Positions 8,252 through 16,995 of a stretch of 64,000 nucleotides of DNA are shown here, piece by piece. The notes beneath the pieces were generated by a model, which did not search any database, had not been told where the DNA came from, and saw only the letters and a program-made list of their open reading frames with translations. The DNA lies in the NCBI GenBank assembly GCA_965652145.1, contig CBFGTV010000009.1, forward strand, positions 1-64,000. The letters are read 5' to 3'. Numbering within the stretch: the first letter of the stretch is position 1; every line of letters begins with the position of its first letter. The DNA comes from CBFGTV01 sp965652145. GTDB taxonomy: Bacteria; Bacillota; Clostridia; Peptostreptococcales; Natronincolaceae. The position numbers were made by a program, and so were the translations under genes.

Positions 8252-9865
8252 TTAGCTTAATCCCAATTGTGACATGAGCCAATTGCTTTGTTGATTCATT
8301 TGAGACAGCGCCTTTTCCATGGCAGTAAACTTTTGCCAATAGCGATTTTCCTTTTGCATCAACAGCCTTTCCTCCCGAAGAATATTGGTTGACAGGGTTC
8401 TTAAATCCTTATCAATTTTACTCAGGGAGCTATGGTCGGAAACAAATTCCACCAGCATATTGGACTGCACATTCCTTAAAAGATTTTCATCGGCCCCGGT
8501 TCCTGACTGTTTGACAATATCCTTCATGCCAGTAACCAGACCATCATATACCCGCTGAATAATTCCAGAGGTGGCCGTTCTTTCCTCACCGGTGGAATCC
8601 ATCTCAGGGGTCTTGAAGAATACATCCATTACTCCATTGGGGTCTTCTGTAATGGCCTTCCTTAATTTTTCTTCATCAATCACCAGCTTGCCGCCATCCT
8701 TATAATTGCCTGTGGTGATTCCTAATTGATGCAAATAATCATAGGTACCGGTTACCCCATCAATTGGTTGATAAAAGCTGCCTCGGATGCTTTGCAGGGT
8801 TCTTGAAAGGCTTTCATTGTTCTTTAAAAGCCCACTCTTGGCCTTTTTCTCCCAGGCTTCGATTTCCTTGTCAGAAAGGGCAGCCTTTTCCTCCTGGGTT
8901 AAAGGCTTATAATCCCGGTAGGTTTTTTCATTCAAGGTACCATTGATGGTATCTACTAATTCGTTATAGCTGTCTACAAATCCTTTAATCTTTTCAAAAA
9001 TTCCATCAACATTAGTATCTACTTTAATGGTAACTTCCGCCGATGTTATTTTTTTAGCAGTAATATCAATACCAAATACGCTGAAATTATTGGTCGATGA
9101 AGTAATTTCATCTCCATTAAATGTAATGGAAGCATCTGCACCGGTTACACCAGCCCCCAGGATATCACCAGTGAACATTTTCCCAGCTGTATCTCCATTG
9201 GAGCTAACTTGGATAAACTTATTCGCACCAGAATCTCTGGTGGTCACAATCAATTTACCCAGGCTTCTATCATAGGAAGCCTGTATTCCCAGACTCTTGC
9301 CATCTCCGTCTACTGCTCTGTTAAGGGCTGACACAAAGCCGTTTATATCCTTTACATCACCATCTGGGCCGACATTAATTTCAATTGACCCTACATCAGT
9401 TGTAACGGTAATTGTATCATTCCCCTTAAATTTCAGGTTGCTGTCTAAAACAAAGTTTTCACCATCAGCTTCGTTACTGCCGGCCGCCAGCTGTTGGCTT
9501 GTGGCTGCTGCGTTTTCAGCCAGTGCATTGACCTTCACCTGGTAGCTTCCATTGATGGCATTGGTTTTACCAACAGCGGAAACCGAAGATTCGTCACTGC
9601 TGAAGGCCCGCTTTACCCAGGTAAAATTATTGGTAGCATTACTTCGAATGGTACCATTGTACATAATTTCACTTAATCCCAAATCCTTTCTGGTATTTAA
9701 AATGAAATTGGCCATGGTACGATTGGTAGTATTATAGGCTTCCTGCCGCCATTTAAGTGTTTGCTCCTGCTGATAATATCTGTTGATTCTTAGTCGTTCA
9801 GCATTCATCAGCTCTTTTATCATGGTTTCTGTATCAAAACCCGATGCAATTCCGCTGATTCTCAT
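8252..9865 (-). CDS. fliD: Flagellar filament cap protein FliD
   Basis: This is the cap protein (hook-associated protein 2) that sits at the filament tip and guides flagellin folding, 537 residues. The N-terminal RISGIASGFDTETMIKELM and the C-terminal coiled-coil ending in QQSNWLMSQLGLS are typical; the middle variable domain is exposed. It is exported by the flagellar type III system. It follows flaG by 78 bases and precedes fliS. Confidence 0.96.
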   Translation of the reverse strand: MRISGIASGFDTETMIKELMNAERLRINRYYQQEQTLKWRQEAYNTTNRTMANFILNTRKDLGLSEIMYNGTIRSNATNNFTWVKRAFSSDESSVSAVGKTNAINGSYQVKVNALAENAAATSQQLAAGSNEADGENFVLDSNLKFKGNDTITVTTDVGSIEINVGPDGDVKDINGFVSALNRAVDGDGKSLGIQASYDRSLGKLIVTTRDSGANKFIQVSSNGDTAGKMFTGDILGAGVTGADASITFNGDEITSSTNNFSVFGIDITAKKITSAEVTIKVDTNVDGIFEKIKGFVDSYNELVDTINGTLNEKTYRDYKPLTQEEKAALSDKEIEAWEKKAKSGLLKNNESLSRTLQSIRGSFYQPIDGVTGTYDYLHQLGITTGNYKDGGKLVIDEEKLRKAITEDPNGVMDVFFKTPEMDSTGEERTATSGIIQRVYDGLVTGMKDIVKQSGTGADENLLRNVQSNMLVEFVSDHSSLSKIDKDLRTLSTNILREERLLMQKENRYWQKFTAMEKALSQMNQQSNWLMSQLGLS

Positions 9866-9943
9866 ATAGACACCCCTTTTCTTTATTCATTAACTAACAA
9901 ACTTTTTTGATTAAATTTAGTTTTGGTTAGCAGCCCCTATTGG

Positions 9944-10297
9944 TTAGATTTTTTTGTCTATTATAATTCCCGCCACCTCTAGCATATGGGCTGCCATGTC
10001 CAGTATTTTTTCAGGGGGAATTTCCCGAATCACCTGGTCATTGGTTGAATCAATTACCTTTACCATAATGGTATTGGTTTTTTCATGGATCGATACTTCT
10101 AACTTTCGGTCGAAGGCCTGAAAGCTCTTATTGGCTTTATCTAGGGCCTTATTCAATTCTTCTTGGGATATTTGTTTTTCTCCCGATAACGGTTCCTTTA
10201 ATCCAAAGGTTCGCAGTCCCTGTTCACGGCTTCCTTGCCCAGGGCCATTTACCTGCGAAGTCTGCGGATTTATGGCTTGTACACCATCTAGCTTCAT
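9944..10297 (-). CDS. flaG: FlaG family protein
   Basis: This is a 117-residue protein with the FlaG domain in its second half (LDKANKSFQAFDRKLEVSIHEKTN through the DSTNDQVIREIPPEKIL motif). FlaG is encoded just before fliD in many bacteria and affects filament length, though its exact role is unclear. It is the first gene of the operon and sits about 50 bases downstream of a sigma-D promoter. Confidence 0.93.
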   Translation of the reverse strand: MKLDGVQAINPQTSQVNGPGQGSREQGLRTFGLKEPLSGEKQISQEELNKALDKANKSFQAFDRKLEVSIHEKTNTIMVKVIDSTNDQVIREIPPEKILDMAAHMLEVAGIIIDKKI

Positions 10298-10344
10298 TGA
10301 GGTTCCCTCCTATAAAATTATTTAATTGTATTTTTATATAAACT

Positions 10345-10372
10345 ATATCGGTTATTGTTGAAAAAAAGTTTA
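10345..10372 (-). promoter_or_regulatory. Sigma-D (sigma-28) promoter of the flaG-fliD-fliS operon
   Basis: On the minus strand TAAA and ACCGATAT are separated by 16 bases (consensus TAAA-N15-GCCGATAT). One base differs in the -10 element and the spacing is one longer than ideal. Its position before flaG supports it. Confidence 0.65.
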
Positions 10373-10431
10373 ATATATTATCATAAAATCCCTTTCATGG
10401 TAAAATAGTAATATAATTGGAGGTGTTTGCC

Positions 10432-11280
10432 TTGAACAATATAAACAGGGTAGAAATAGAAGGAAGCGTTTTTATTAAAAATGGGCATCCCTTGCCTGTA
10501 TCTGAATTTTCCTTAGACCAGGCCGACCAAGGCCCAAGGGTTTATGAAGTGATTCGGGTGCTCAGGGGGGTACCGCTGTTTCTTGAAGAGCATCTGACCA
10601 GGCTTCAGGATTCAATTTCACTTTTAGGTCATAGCCATTTTGTCGATGTGGCAAAACTAAAGAATCAAATTTCTGAGCTAATTACCTTAAATCAAATGGG
10701 TGAAATGAATTTTAAAATTTTGGTGACTGACCTGGACTCATCGCAGTCTAATTTTTATATGTTTTTTATTCCAAGTCATTATCCCGCTGAAGCCCAATAC
10801 CAGCAAGGGGTCGCAACAATATTATACAAGGCTGTCAGAAAGAACCCCAATATAAAGGCAATTGCCCAGTCCCAGCGGGACGAGCTGAATCGTGCCATTT
10901 ATCAGGCCGGTGTTTATGAGGCCCTTTTGGTAAACGAAAACAATGAAATTACCGAGGGGAGCCGTTCCAACCTGTTTTTTATTAAATCAGATATTTTATA
11001 TACCGCTCCTTCAAAGGATGTATTGGTGGGTATAACAAGAAGCAGAGTCATGAAGCTATGTAATGATTTGGGAATTGAAGTGAAGGAGAAACCCATTTCC
11101 ATCGACTTTTTGAAAAAGATAGACGGACTGTTTTTAACAGGTACGTCTCCCAAGGTATTGCCAATTTCCTCTGTAGATGAACAACCCTTTACCTCTGTTG
11201 AAAATCCCATGGTTCAAGCTATTCAAAGGGCCTACAATGAATTAATCGAACAATATATTATGTCTTCGGCTCATTCTTAA
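10432..11280 (+). CDS. Class IV aminotransferase (BCAT / D-Ala aminotransferase / PabC fold)
   Basis: This PLP enzyme of fold type IV has about 282 residues. The Lys expected to bind PLP lies in NPNIKAIAQ, and ITEGSRSNLF and the VLVGITRSRVM segment form the cofactor-phosphate site. It could be a branched-chain aminotransferase, a D-amino acid aminotransferase or an aminodeoxychorismate lyase; the sequence does not decide, and no pabA/pabB is adjacent. The TTG at 10432 was chosen because GGAGG precedes it by eight bases; an upstream TTG at 10417 would lie in that ribosome-binding site. It is the only large plus-strand gene in the window and stands alone. Confidence 0.85.
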   Translation: MNNINRVEIEGSVFIKNGHPLPVSEFSLDQADQGPRVYEVIRVLRGVPLFLEEHLTRLQDSISLLGHSHFVDVAKLKNQISELITLNQMGEMNFKILVTDLDSSQSNFYMFFIPSHYPAEAQYQQGVATILYKAVRKNPNIKAIAQSQRDELNRAIYQAGVYEALLVNENNEITEGSRSNLFFIKSDILYTAPSKDVLVGITRSRVMKLCNDLGIEVKEKPISIDFLKKIDGLFLTGTSPKVLPISSVDEQPFTSVENPMVQAIQRAYNELIEQYIMSSAHS

Positions 11281-11295
11281 GCCTAAGAAATAAAT

Positions 11296-11339
11296 AAGAT
11301 ACCCTATATTATTAATGTTTAATGATATCTGGGTATCTT
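11296..11339. terminator. Terminator-like hairpin after the aminotransferase
   Basis: A 9-bp stem AAGATACCC/GGGTATCTT with a 26-base loop follows the stop by 15 bases. The T-tail is short, so it may be weak; it would also separate the convergent remnants on the other strand. Confidence 0.5.
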
Positions 11340-11356
11340 TCTGTATTACCTTATAA

Positions 11357-11608
11357 TTACTCAAAACAAATATACTTACTTGTAATTTTATCAGCTAACC
11401 ACACTTTATCATTACCAAGATAAAACTTTACACCTTCAGTCCATGCTTTAAGTGCCTGTACTCTTAGCACCATGGGTTCATCATCACGTCTTTTGCCTAC
11501 CTGTAAAGCTGTTTCTGCATCAACAGACAGATGGACATACTGACGATTCTGAGGTAATAGGCCATTCTTCTTTATTGATTGAATAAAACGCCTTGCAGTT
11601 TTTTTATT
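11357..11608 (-). pseudogene. kptA: 3' remnant of RNA 2'-phosphotransferase (KptA/Tpt1)
   Basis: An open stretch of 83 codons on the minus strand encodes the C-terminal half of a Tpt1/KptA protein. The signature is NGLLPQNRQYVHLSVDAE, then VGKRRDDEPMVLRV, GVKFYLGNDKVWLADKI. Family members are about 180 residues and transfer an RNA 2'-phosphate to NAD, releasing ADP-ribose 1'',2''-cyclic phosphate. The N-terminal half is missing: an in-frame stop lies just upstream and no start codon with a ribosome-binding site is visible. It is therefore a broken gene. Confidence 0.75.
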
Positions 11609-11690
11609 TTATACTCATTAAATCAGCAAATGTTCCATCTTTAGCTCCACTGTGCCGATTTCCATTGGTTTGAGTATTAGAGAACTTTCT
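11604..11690 (-). pseudogene. C-terminal remnant of an unidentified gene
   Basis: An open stretch ending at 11604 encodes NTQTNGNRHSGAKDGTFADL and a few more residues before a stop. I do not recognise the family. It has no start and lies between the kptA remnant and another fragment, so it is read as a decayed gene end. Confidence 0.35.
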
Positions 11691-11750
11691 GCTGAACTAT
11701 TTCAAAAAGAAAGGCCACATGAGCCGAAACTGTGTGTCCTTTTAAGTAAT

Positions 11751-11843
11751 CTATACAAGAAATTCAATTTTAATTCCGCCAACCCTTGTTTCAACGGTTT
11801 TACCATCCGTAGGCAGAATCACTAAAATCAAAAGTATTTTAAT
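11751..11843 (-). pseudogene. C-terminal remnant of an unidentified gene
   Basis: About 30 codons end at 11751 with LPTDGKTVETRVGGIKIEFL and one more residue. I cannot assign it. It might be the tail of a recombinase or another mobile-DNA protein, but that is a guess from context. The rest of 11691-11855 holds no gene I can support. Confidence 0.3.
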
Positions 11844-11855
11844 CAAATATAATCT

Positions 11856-12410
11856 TTATTCCTCCAGTGGTTTTATCCCGTTCTTTAGATACTCCAGATA
11901 ATTAATATCATCAAAACAGACAAATATAACCTTCTGAATACTAATATATTTTAACAATAATTTGGAAACTTTATTTACTGCTATATTTGCTGCAATATCT
12001 TTGGGAAAACAATATACACCTGTGCTTATACAAGGATATGCAATACTCTTTACACCATTTTCATAGGCTAATCGTAATGAGTTTGAATAACATCCTTCCA
12101 ATAATTCAATTTCTCCTTTAGTACCTCCATTCCATACAGGTCCAACCGTATGTATAACATACCTTGCTTTCAAATCACCAGCACTGGTTATAACTGCCTC
12201 ACCTACAGCACACCCTCCCTGCTTATTTCTTATCTTTTTACATTCTTCTAAAATACCTCTCCCACCTGCTTTATGAATAGCTCCATCAACACCTCCACCA
12301 CCAAGTAAACTACTATTGGCCGCATTAACAATAGCATCAACTTCCATCTTTGTAATATCACCTTTAATTACAAAAATTTTCTTATTAATAGGTTGAAACA
12401 TAATCTTCAT
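11856..12410 (-). CDS. Macro-domain protein (ADP-ribose binding, YmdB-like deacetylase)
   Basis: This 184-residue protein is a complete single macro domain. It has GDITKMEVDAIVNAANSSLL, GGGGVDGAIHKAGG (ligand-binding loop), YVIHTVGPVW and YPCISTGVYCFP. Such domains hydrolyse O-acetyl-ADP-ribose, ADP-ribose 1''-phosphate or ADP-ribosyl-carboxylate bonds in the cytoplasm. It starts six bases after a short upstream gene, and a kptA remnant lies just downstream. KptA releases an ADP-ribose cyclic phosphate, so a link between the two is plausible but unproven. Codon use is more A/T-rich than in the flanking flagellar and speE genes, suggesting transfer. Confidence 0.88.
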   Translation of the reverse strand: MKIMFQPINKKIFVIKGDITKMEVDAIVNAANSSLLGGGGVDGAIHKAGGRGILEECKKIRNKQGGCAVGEAVITSAGDLKARYVIHTVGPVWNGGTKGEIELLEGCYSNSLRLAYENGVKSIAYPCISTGVYCFPKDIAANIAVNKVSKLLLKYISIQKVIFVCFDDINYLEYLKNGIKPLEE

Positions 12411-12416
12411 CCTTTT

Positions 12417-12617
12417 CTAAAGTTCTGAAAAATAATTCAAATCCATTATAATCTGCTTAAATAAATCATCTTTTTCCTTTAAAAATAAAGTATTACTTAG
12501 TTTGATTTTTTCACTATATATTTCCACAATTAACTCCTCAAATAGAGGACGGTATCTAGTCAGGTATATCCTTTCGTACTTCATATAGCTAATACTACAT
12601 TCTCTAGACAACATCAT
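12417..12617 (-). CDS. Short hypothetical protein, possibly a gene remnant
   Basis: A 66-codon frame (or about 56 if the ATG that gives MKYERIYLTRYRP is used) ends six bases before the macro-domain gene. It is rich in Lys, Ile and Leu and has no motif I know. It could be a small partner translated with the macro gene, or the 3' end of a lost longer gene. No function is proposed. Confidence 0.35.
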   Translation of the reverse strand: MMLSRECSISYMKYERIYLTRYRPLFEELIVEIYSEKIKLSNTLFLKEKDDLFKQIIMDLNYFSEL

Positions 12618-12731
12618 TATTTTAGATTATAAGTAAGAAGTAAAGGAGCTATCCTTTGCTTTATAAAAAAGTTCTAGAATCAGTAGTAGTTATGTTTTTG
12701 CAAAGAATACTACTAAACTACAGAACCATTC

Positions 12732-12908
12732 TTAATTAAAAAGGTCATCACCATCATCACATTTAATAAACAATTTATCATCACGAACATAGTAATCAAC
12801 AATAATGTCTCTAAATCCAACAGACCATAATATCTCTCCACATAATATTCCCATCACCACCCATTCAGATCCTAAACCTACACCGGAATAAGCACCAAAA
12901 AAGCACCT
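12732..12908 (-). pseudogene. Decayed coding remnant
   Basis: An open stretch of 58 codons on the minus strand is bounded by stops and includes FFGAYSGVGLGSEWVVMGIL and a C-terminus rich in Asp (KCDDGDDLFN). No start with a ribosome-binding site serves the whole stretch. I do not recognise it. A 9-bp inverted repeat (AGGTGTCAA/TTGACACCT, about 12963-12993) lies between it and speE but lacks a T-tail. Nothing else is visible in 12618-13024. Confidence 0.35.
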
Positions 12909-13024
12909 CTAACACCTAGAAAAGAAGGTGGCCGGAATTGCAGGGCTGCTGGTAATGATTGATAGGTGTCAACGGAATACCTTTGACACCTGTTATTTAG
13001 CTTATCTATTTAATTCCATAACAC

Positions 13025-13903
13025 CTAAGTTGTCAGGTCTTTCTGCATAAAATTAGGAAGACTAAAGGATGAATGGAATATCTCTTTATTAATGTATTTT
13101 GTATTGGGAGCAAGTCTCTCAAGATTTGCCTTTATTGGCTCATATTTAAAGGAAGCCAGGGTAAAGCTCCACATTCCCCCGGGGTAGCTTGGTACAACAG
13201 CCTTATAGGTTTCAACAATAGAAAAATGTTTTTTTAATTTACGTCGGGTCTCTTTTAATATATCCCTGTGAAAAATTGGCGACTGACTTTGGCAGACCAT
13301 GAGTCCATCCTGCTTCAAGGAATTTTTTAAATCTACATAAAAGCCCTCTGAAAACAATACCTCAGCCGGACCAATCGGATCGGAAGAGTCTACTATTGCT
13401 ATATCATAAACACCCTTTTTACCCTGTACAAATTTTACACCATCATCAAAGATAAAATTAATCCGCTGATCATTACAAACATCGCCAGATATTTTGGGGA
13501 GCTTATTAATGGACTCCCTTACCACCAGTTCATCTATTTCTACCATGTCTATTTCTTCCAACCCGCTATATTTTGACAGTTCGTTGGCTACTCCGCAATC
13601 TCCCCCACCAATAATCAAGGCTCTTTTGGGGTTGTGGTGGCATACTACAGGAACATGAGAAATCATCTCATTATATATATATCCGTCTAATTCCGTGGTC
13701 TGTATGACACCATCTAATACAAGACAGCGGCCGAAATCATAGGAATCAACTATATTAACCTGTTGAAAGGGAGACTGGCCTGTATAAAGAATTTCCTTAA
13801 TTCTATAATACAGCTTCATATTGTCCCTTTCATCTTCAACCAGCCATATTTCACCATTAATCCTCTCAAAATATTTTGGAAGCTTATTACCGTAATTTTG
13901 CAT
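13025..13903 (-). CDS. speE: Spermidine synthase
   Basis: This cytoplasmic aminopropyltransferase makes spermidine from putrescine and decarboxylated SAM; 292 residues, near the usual length. The signature is IIGGGDCGVANELSKY (nucleotide-binding loop), MVEIDELVV, then the catalytic IVDSSDPIGPAEVLFSEGFY region with Asp residues that bind the amine. No speD or speA is adjacent. It is transcribed on its own from the minus strand. Confidence 0.94.
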   Translation of the reverse strand: MQNYGNKLPKYFERINGEIWLVEDERDNMKLYYRIKEILYTGQSPFQQVNIVDSYDFGRCLVLDGVIQTTELDGYIYNEMISHVPVVCHHNPKRALIIGGGDCGVANELSKYSGLEEIDMVEIDELVVRESINKLPKISGDVCNDQRINFIFDDGVKFVQGKKGVYDIAIVDSSDPIGPAEVLFSEGFYVDLKNSLKQDGLMVCQSQSPIFHRDILKETRRKLKKHFSIVETYKAVVPSYPGGMWSFTLASFKYEPIKANLERLAPNTKYINKEIFHSSFSLPNFMQKDLTT

Positions 13904-14075
13904 TCCTCATCCTCACCAATTTAATTTTGGTGAGTTTCTCACCACCTTTCCATTTTTCAACTCCTCAAGGGAGGTTCAAATACTAGTCTAGCCCATTGTA
14001 TCATTCAATATGAAATTCGTAAAGAAAACAGGGTATAACCATGACCCTTATTAAGATGGGGGGATCAAAGCAATA

Positions 14076-14110
14076 AAAAAGTATGTCTGCTAAGGATAGA
14101 CATACTTTTT
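14076..14110 (-). terminator. Bidirectional terminator after the PTS operon
   Basis: A 13-bp stem (14076-14088 with 14098-14110) has A-run and T-run arms, so it can act on both strands. It lies about 50 bases after the last gene of the sigma-54-driven operon. Confidence 0.85.
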
Positions 14111-14158
14111 CATACTTAGATTGAAGATGAAAAGCGATAGAAAAACGCCCTCTGGCAC

Positions 14159-15241
14159 CTATAAAGAAAAGCTAAAGCGCTGCCAGGGCTGAATGGTGTC
14201 TAACAGAAAATGTTCTTCCTCCACCACCCTTCCCACTACATTGGTTTTACCGCTATTCTCCATATCCTTCAGGGCCACCTGCAGCTCTCCGGCATAATGA
14301 CCGTATTGGGAGCTATCAATTAAAATATCCCCCCGTTTAATGGGCTTTGGATTAAAAACGGCAAAGTGGTGACCTTGATATTTTACTCGGCTTTGGGTTG
14401 AACGAAGCATATAATCTGATATGTCACCCCGATTAAAGTGGGGTTCTTCAAAAATAATTTTCCTTTCCAGCTCTGGCAGGTCTTCATAAAGCGCTACCCT
14501 GAGGGTCAATAGCTGGCGATTAAGCTTCGACAGGGACCTTAGCTCAGTCTCATGGGCCAAGGCATTGGCGATAATGACATCATCGATTAAATTGGTATTA
14601 AATAGATCCTTTGCCTGTACCTCAATGGGAAGTCCTCGATGCTCCTCTAGGGTACAAAGCCCTTCCATCACCGGCCAGGGCCCATGGGTGGCATGATTGG
14701 ATGAAACAAAGGCCGCTGTTCGAATCCCCTGTTTTTTAAATTCTTGGGAGGTTTCCATAAAATGTTTCCTGGATAAACCTGTATACCGATGGGGATAAAA
14801 ATTATGGCAGCCTAAAAGATTCATTCGGTTAGGGCAGTAGGATAGTATGTTTTCCAGCCCCTTTGTCCCCCCACTGATGTTTAGTTCAATTTTTAAATCA
14901 AAGGCATTGTAGCTCATCATACTCTCCTCCGGTCCACCAAAGCCCAAATCCAGCCGAATGCCATAGAGGCCCAGCTCCTGAAAAAAGCTTAAATCCCTGG
15001 GCGAGAGGTCTAATTCCTGAAAAACCTTAGGTGAAACATCAGCTACAACCTTCATCCCCAAGGAGGCGCCGTAAAGTACGGTTTCTTTAAAGTCATTAAA
15101 TATTTTTTCCTTTCCGTCCTTCAGAGACAATAGACAGGTAAATATTCTACTGAAGCCTAATTCACTGGCTAACTGTATATATTGTTTGTTTTCATCAATA
15201 TTGATTTTACCAGGGTAGATGGAAATTCCCAATCCTCTCAT
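14159..15241 (-). CDS. MupG/DUF871 family phospho-disaccharide hydrolase
   Basis: This 360-residue protein belongs to the DUF871 family, whose characterised member MupG of Staphylococcus aureus splits MurNAc-6-phosphate-GlcNAc in the cytoplasm. Typical features are a TIM-barrel N-terminus (GISIYPGKINIDENKQYI), GIRLDLGFGGPE, GCHNFYPHRYTGLS, SNHATHGPWPVMEGLCTLEEHR, and a small C-terminal beta domain ending in GRVVEEEHFLLDT. It is the last gene of an operon for a lactose/cellobiose-type PTS. A role on an incoming 6-phospho-disaccharide is therefore likely; whether that is a wall-derived or plant-derived sugar is open. Confidence 0.85.
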   Translation of the reverse strand: MRGLGISIYPGKINIDENKQYIQLASELGFSRIFTCLLSLKDGKEKIFNDFKETVLYGASLGMKVVADVSPKVFQELDLSPRDLSFFQELGLYGIRLDLGFGGPEESMMSYNAFDLKIELNISGGTKGLENILSYCPNRMNLLGCHNFYPHRYTGLSRKHFMETSQEFKKQGIRTAAFVSSNHATHGPWPVMEGLCTLEEHRGLPIEVQAKDLFNTNLIDDVIIANALAHETELRSLSKLNRQLLTLRVALYEDLPELERKIIFEEPHFNRGDISDYMLRSTQSRVKYQGHHFAVFNPKPIKRGDILIDSSQYGHYAGELQVALKDMENSGKTNVVGRVVEEEHFLLDTIQPWQRFSFSL

Positions 15242-15292
15242 TCCGGCTCCTCCTTTATCCTTAATGGAAAAAAGGGCATTTTACAGCTTGCC

Positions 15293-15598
15293 CTATTCTA
15301 GTCTTTGATACAATTCTATAAATTCATTGGCCATTTCTTTAAGGGTAATGGCATTCATTAGGTGGTCCTGGGCATGGATCAACAACAGCGAAACCTCTGT
15401 TTTATCACCCTGGGCCTCATTTTGAATGAGCTTTGTCTGCTCCTTGTGGGCCTCTCCCAGTTTTTCCGCTACCATTTCCATTGCTTCCCGGGCCTTAGAA
15501 AACTCTTTTTGCTTTGCAAATTGAATTGCCTCCATGGCAAAGCTTTTTGCATCCCCGCTCTGGGTAATAATTTTCAAAATAATTTCTTCAAAGTTCAT
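15293..15598 (-). CDS. PTS lactose/cellobiose-type EIIA
   Basis: This 101-residue cytoplasmic phosphocarrier passes phosphate from HPr to EIIB. It is the all-helical EIIA-Lac fold, with the phosphorylated His in LLLIHAQDHLMNAI and an early FAMEAIQFAK helix. It sits between the GH4 phospho-glucosidase and the MupG-like gene. Confidence 0.93.
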   Translation of the reverse strand: MNFEEIILKIITQSGDAKSFAMEAIQFAKQKEFSKAREAMEMVAEKLGEAHKEQTKLIQNEAQGDKTEVSLLLIHAQDHLMNAITLKEMANEFIELYQRLE

Positions 15599-15621
15599 AT
15601 TGATCGCTCCTTAGTCTACTG

Positions 15622-16932
15622 TCAAATATCGAATTGTGGTAAATAATCATGGTGGGCCTTTAGAATATCCTTAAGAATTTTCTTAGCTATACCAATTGAT
15701 GGAATCAACGGATGGGCTAAAAGGGCCTGAAGTGCCTTGTCATAGCTGCCCGTTACTGCTGCCTCTATGGTTAAGGCTTCATAGGCCTTTACCGCCTGCA
15801 CCAGCCCCACCACCTCCTGGGGCAGCTTTCCCCCAGCAATGGGTACGGCACCGCTGCGATTTACCACTGCATTGGTTTCTACCACCGAATTAGGTGGTAA
15901 ATCAGCAATGGCCCCCTGGTTCAAAACATTAACCACATGAATTTCACCTGTATCATTGTAGATGGAATTAACCAATGATACCGCTGCATCGGAATAATAG
16001 GCTCCTCCTCTTTTTTCAAGCTCCGGCGGCTTGATATCCAGATCACGATCCTGATATCGCTTGAATAGCTCCTGTTCCAGAGCCGCCACCTGTCTTCCCC
16101 TTGTCCCCTTTCCCTGGGTCCATTGATCAAGCTCATCCTTAAGCATTTCATCCTGCATATAATAATACCGGTGATATGGACAGGGAATGACACCCAAGGA
16201 TTTTATCAGGGCAGGGTCCCATTTCATATCGGGTATATTTTCCATGGAATAGGTTTGACCCCCTATCAATGCCTCAATGAGCCTGTCGGTTATATTCATT
16301 CCGTCAAGATAAACGGCTTTGCCATAGACCAGATGATTTAACCCTGCTAAATCGATTCTGATTCTGCTACTGTCTACCTTCAGCAGCTTAGCAATATGGT
16401 GAATCATCCCTATGGGCACATTACAAAGGCCAATGGCCTTCACCGAAGTGTGCTTCAACACGAATTCTGTAACAATACCAGCGGGGTTGGTAAAATTAAT
16501 CAGCCATGCCTCGGGGGCGAGCTTTTCTATATCATAACAGATTTCACTGATCACCGGTATGGTTCTAATGGCCTTGGCAAAGCCGCCGGCTCCTGTGGTC
16601 TCCTGACCAATAACCTGATATTTAAGGGGAATTTCTTCATCCTTGATTCTCGCCTGAAGTCCTCCGACACGAAGCTGTGTTAGAACAAAATCTGCCCCGC
16701 TAATGGCTTCTTGACGGTTTAGGGTTGTATAGACCGGGATGTTTAACCCTGCCCTTTTCAACATCCTTCTGGCCAAGGCTCCAACAATCGCAAGCTTTTC
16801 TGCCCCCATTTCAATATCGGCCAAATAGATGGAGCCAACGGGTAAAGTATCTGCCCGCTTAATAAAGCCCTCTATCAGCTCCGGCGTATAGCTGCTGCCA
16901 CCTCCAATAACGGCTATCTTGATGTCACCCAT
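15622..16932 (-). CDS. 6-phospho-beta-glucosidase, glycoside hydrolase family 4
   Basis: This 436-residue enzyme uses NAD and a divalent metal to cleave 6-phospho-beta-glucosides made by the PTS. The NAD loop is IAVIGGGSSYTPELIEGF; QTTGAGGFAKAIRTIP, INFTNPAGIVTE and LCNVPIGMIHH (metal-binding Cys and His) follow. The start at 16932 has GGGAGG eight bases upstream and gives MGDIKIAV; an in-frame ATG 18 bases earlier would lie before that site. It closely resembles CelF/LicH-type enzymes, which points to cellobiose or a related beta-glucoside. Confidence 0.93.
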   Translation of the reverse strand: MGDIKIAVIGGGSSYTPELIEGFIKRADTLPVGSIYLADIEMGAEKLAIVGALARRMLKRAGLNIPVYTTLNRQEAISGADFVLTQLRVGGLQARIKDEEIPLKYQVIGQETTGAGGFAKAIRTIPVISEICYDIEKLAPEAWLINFTNPAGIVTEFVLKHTSVKAIGLCNVPIGMIHHIAKLLKVDSSRIRIDLAGLNHLVYGKAVYLDGMNITDRLIEALIGGQTYSMENIPDMKWDPALIKSLGVIPCPYHRYYYMQDEMLKDELDQWTQGKGTRGRQVAALEQELFKRYQDRDLDIKPPELEKRGGAYYSDAAVSLVNSIYNDTGEIHVVNVLNQGAIADLPPNSVVETNAVVNRSGAVPIAGGKLPQEVVGLVQAVKAYEALTIEAAVTGSYDKALQALLAHPLIPSIGIAKKILKDILKAHHDYLPQFDI

Positions 16933-16995
16933 GATTTTCGCCTCCCGCATTTTGGAAAGGAGGGAGGCAGGAAGACCTGCTCCCTCACATTATGA

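Noticed and set aside
11357..11608. An intact short kptA gene
   Set aside because: Only the C-terminal half is present, with a stop just upstream and no start. A frameshift alone does not restore the N-terminal half nearby.
15921..16193. A 90-codon frame inside the GH4 gene
   Set aside because: It overlaps an intact enzyme in another frame and lacks any start signal.
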